The translations under genes were made by a program, and so were the position numbers. The notes under the pieces were generated by a model, which was not told where the DNA came from, did no database searches, and saw only the letters and a program-made list of their open reading frames with translations. This document shows, one piece after another, positions 5,413 through 6,454 of a stretch of DNA of 6,454 nucleotides. The first letter of the stretch is position 1, and every line of letters starts with the position of its first letter. The stretch is from positions 1 through 6,454 of the forward strand of contig JACQAF010000226.1 in assembly GCA_016195145.1 (NCBI GenBank), written 5' to 3'. This stretch comes from Rhodospirillales bacterium (GTDB lineage Bacteria; Pseudomonadota; Alphaproteobacteria; CACIAM-22H2).

Positions 5413-6454
5413 TCACGGCCGTGCCCGCCAGGCCTCGACCCACAGCGTGGTCGGAAACTGGTGGCCGGTCGGCTCGATGCCGGCGAGCCATTTGGGCACG
5501 ATGAAGGCGTCGGCCCGGAAATAAAGCGGCAGGACCGGCAGCTCCTCGATGTATATCTCCTGGATCTGCCGCCACAGGACGCGGCGCTTATCGCGGTCGA
5601 GCTCGACCTCGATGCGGTCGATCAGGCTGTCCATCTCGGGATTCTTGAAGCCGGTGTAGTTCTGGCCGGCAAAGTTGTTTTCCGGGGTCGGTATCTGGTC
5701 GGAACGCAGCGTGGTGCGCGGTACGCTTTCGGGCGCGGACAACCAGGCAAACATGGCCATCGCCGGAAACTGCCGGCGGCGGACCGTCTCGCCGAAAAAC
5801 ACGCGCGCCGGCTCGTTGCGCAGCCGCACGTCGATGCCGAGCTTGCGCCACTGGCTCTGCAGGACCTGCTGAACCGTCTCGCGGCTGCGGTTGCCGGCGG
5901 TGGTCATCAGTTCGAGGGCGAGGCGCTGGCCGGCGGCGTTGTGACGGAATCCGCCTTTCATCTCGTTCCATCCGGCTGCGTCGAGCAGCGCCGCTGCGCG
6001 CGCCGGATCGTAGGCGTAGCGCCGCAGATCGGCGAAGGCGATCCGGTCGAGCGGACTGACCGAAGACTGGGCGACCGGCTGTTTGCTCTCGAAAAGCTGG
6101 CGGCTGATCGCCTCGCGGTCGAGGGCGTAGAGCAGCGCCTGGCGCACCCGCTTGTCCTGGAGGGCCGGATTGTCGAGGTTGAGGTCGATATGCTCGTAGA
6201 TCAGCCCCGCCTTGTAGGCGATGTCGAAGCGCGCGCCATGGCGCTTCTCGAAGGCAAGCGCCTGGTCGAGCGACAGGCCGAGCTCGCCGGCGATGTAGTC
6301 GATGCCGCCGGACAGCAGGTTCGCCTCAAGGGCGGCCGTGTTCTCGATCACGCGCACGACGATGCGCTTGAAATGCGGCTTGGGTCCGTACCAGGTCGGG
6401 TTCGTCTCGAGGACGACATGCGATCCGGGGGCGACCTGGACGATCCGGTACGGG
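5413..6454 (-). CDS. ABC transporter substrate-binding protein, family 5 (SBP_bac_5), C-terminal part
   Basis: Some 346 C-terminal residues are present; the reading frame stays open through the right edge, so the signal peptide and perhaps 180-220 residues are missing. The visible part starts PYRIVQVAPGSHVVLETNPTW..., the standard strand before the second domain of DppA/OppA-like proteins. It continues through VRVIENTAALEANLLSGGID, VRQALLYALDREAI, then LLDAAGW, NYTGFKNPEMDSLID and the C-terminal LPVLPLYFRADAFIVPKWLAGI. These are all hallmarks of periplasmic solute receptors for peptides and related compounds. The GTG at 6355-6357 is internal, not the start, because family sequence continues upstream of it. 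The TGA at 5413-5415 is followed 19 bases later by dppB. The ligand cannot be assigned: peptide is the default, but glycosides, opines and nickel are alternatives. Confidence 0.92.
   Translation of the reverse strand, partial: PYRIVQVAPGSHVVLETNPTWYGPKPHFKRIVVRVIENTAALEANLLSGGIDYIAGELGLSLDQALAFEKRHGARFDIAYKAGLIYEHIDLNLDNPALQDKRVRQALLYALDREAISRQLFESKQPVAQSSVSPLDRIAFADLRRYAYDPARAAALLDAAGWNEMKGGFRHNAAGQRLALELMTTAGNRSRETVQQVLQSQWRKLGIDVRLRNEPARVFFGETVRRRQFPAMAMFAWLSAPESVPRTTLRSDQIPTPENNFAGQNYTGFKNPEMDSLIDRIEVELDRDKRRVLWRQIQEIYIEELPVLPLYFRADAFIVPKWLAGIEPTGHQFPTTLWVEAWRARP

Noticed and set aside
6355..6357. GTG as the start of the substrate-binding protein
   Set aside because: Family sequence (PYRIVQ...LETNPTWYGPKP) continues upstream in the same frame to the window edge, so the gene is simply truncated by the window.

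Overview
The window looks like ordinary chromosome of a high-GC Gram-negative bacterium, most likely an alphaproteobacterium. The grounds are strong G/C bias at third codon positions, alphaproteobacterial-looking protein sequences, and an FNR/FixK-type site. No phage, IS element, CRISPR array, tRNA or rRNA was seen. Genes are packed tightly, and the only intergenic space of any size is 1549-1774.

Layout, left to right. (1) 2-145 (+) is the tail of an oligopeptide/dipeptide ABC transporter ATPase, recognisable by its cysteine-containing C-terminal motif. (2) 155-1548 (-) is manC/algA, a bifunctional mannose-1-phosphate guanylyltransferase / mannose-6-phosphate isomerase. It is broken by a net frameshift at 763/764, where about 34 bases (about 11 residues) of a conserved motif are missing. 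(3) 1549-1774 is a divergent control region. On the manC side it can form several inverted-repeat structures just ahead of the start codon. On the other side it holds an FNR/FixK-like box centred exactly 41.5 bases before a predicted start point with a good -10, and a perfect 6-bp inverted repeat over that start point. (4) 1775-2605 (+) is a tandem-domain universal stress protein, followed at once by (5) a ribokinase-like PfkB sugar kinase, 2614-3540 (+). (6) Convergent with these, and transcribed leftward from the right edge, is a peptide-type ABC import operon: substrate-binding protein (5413-6454, 5' end missing), DppB-type permease (4413-5393) and DppC-type permease (3544-4416).

How the genes work together. 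The stress protein and sugar kinase probably form a two-gene operon induced at low oxygen. The importer operon supplies a binding protein and two membrane subunits, but it ends without an ATPase. Its ATPase must lie upstream beyond the right edge, or be the gene ending at position 145, or be elsewhere. manC would normally make GDP-mannose for surface polysaccharide; as read here its nucleotidyltransferase domain cannot be completed.

The most informative observations are the geometry of the FNR-type promoter, the manC deletion, and the foldable manC leader. No wholly new protein system is evident.
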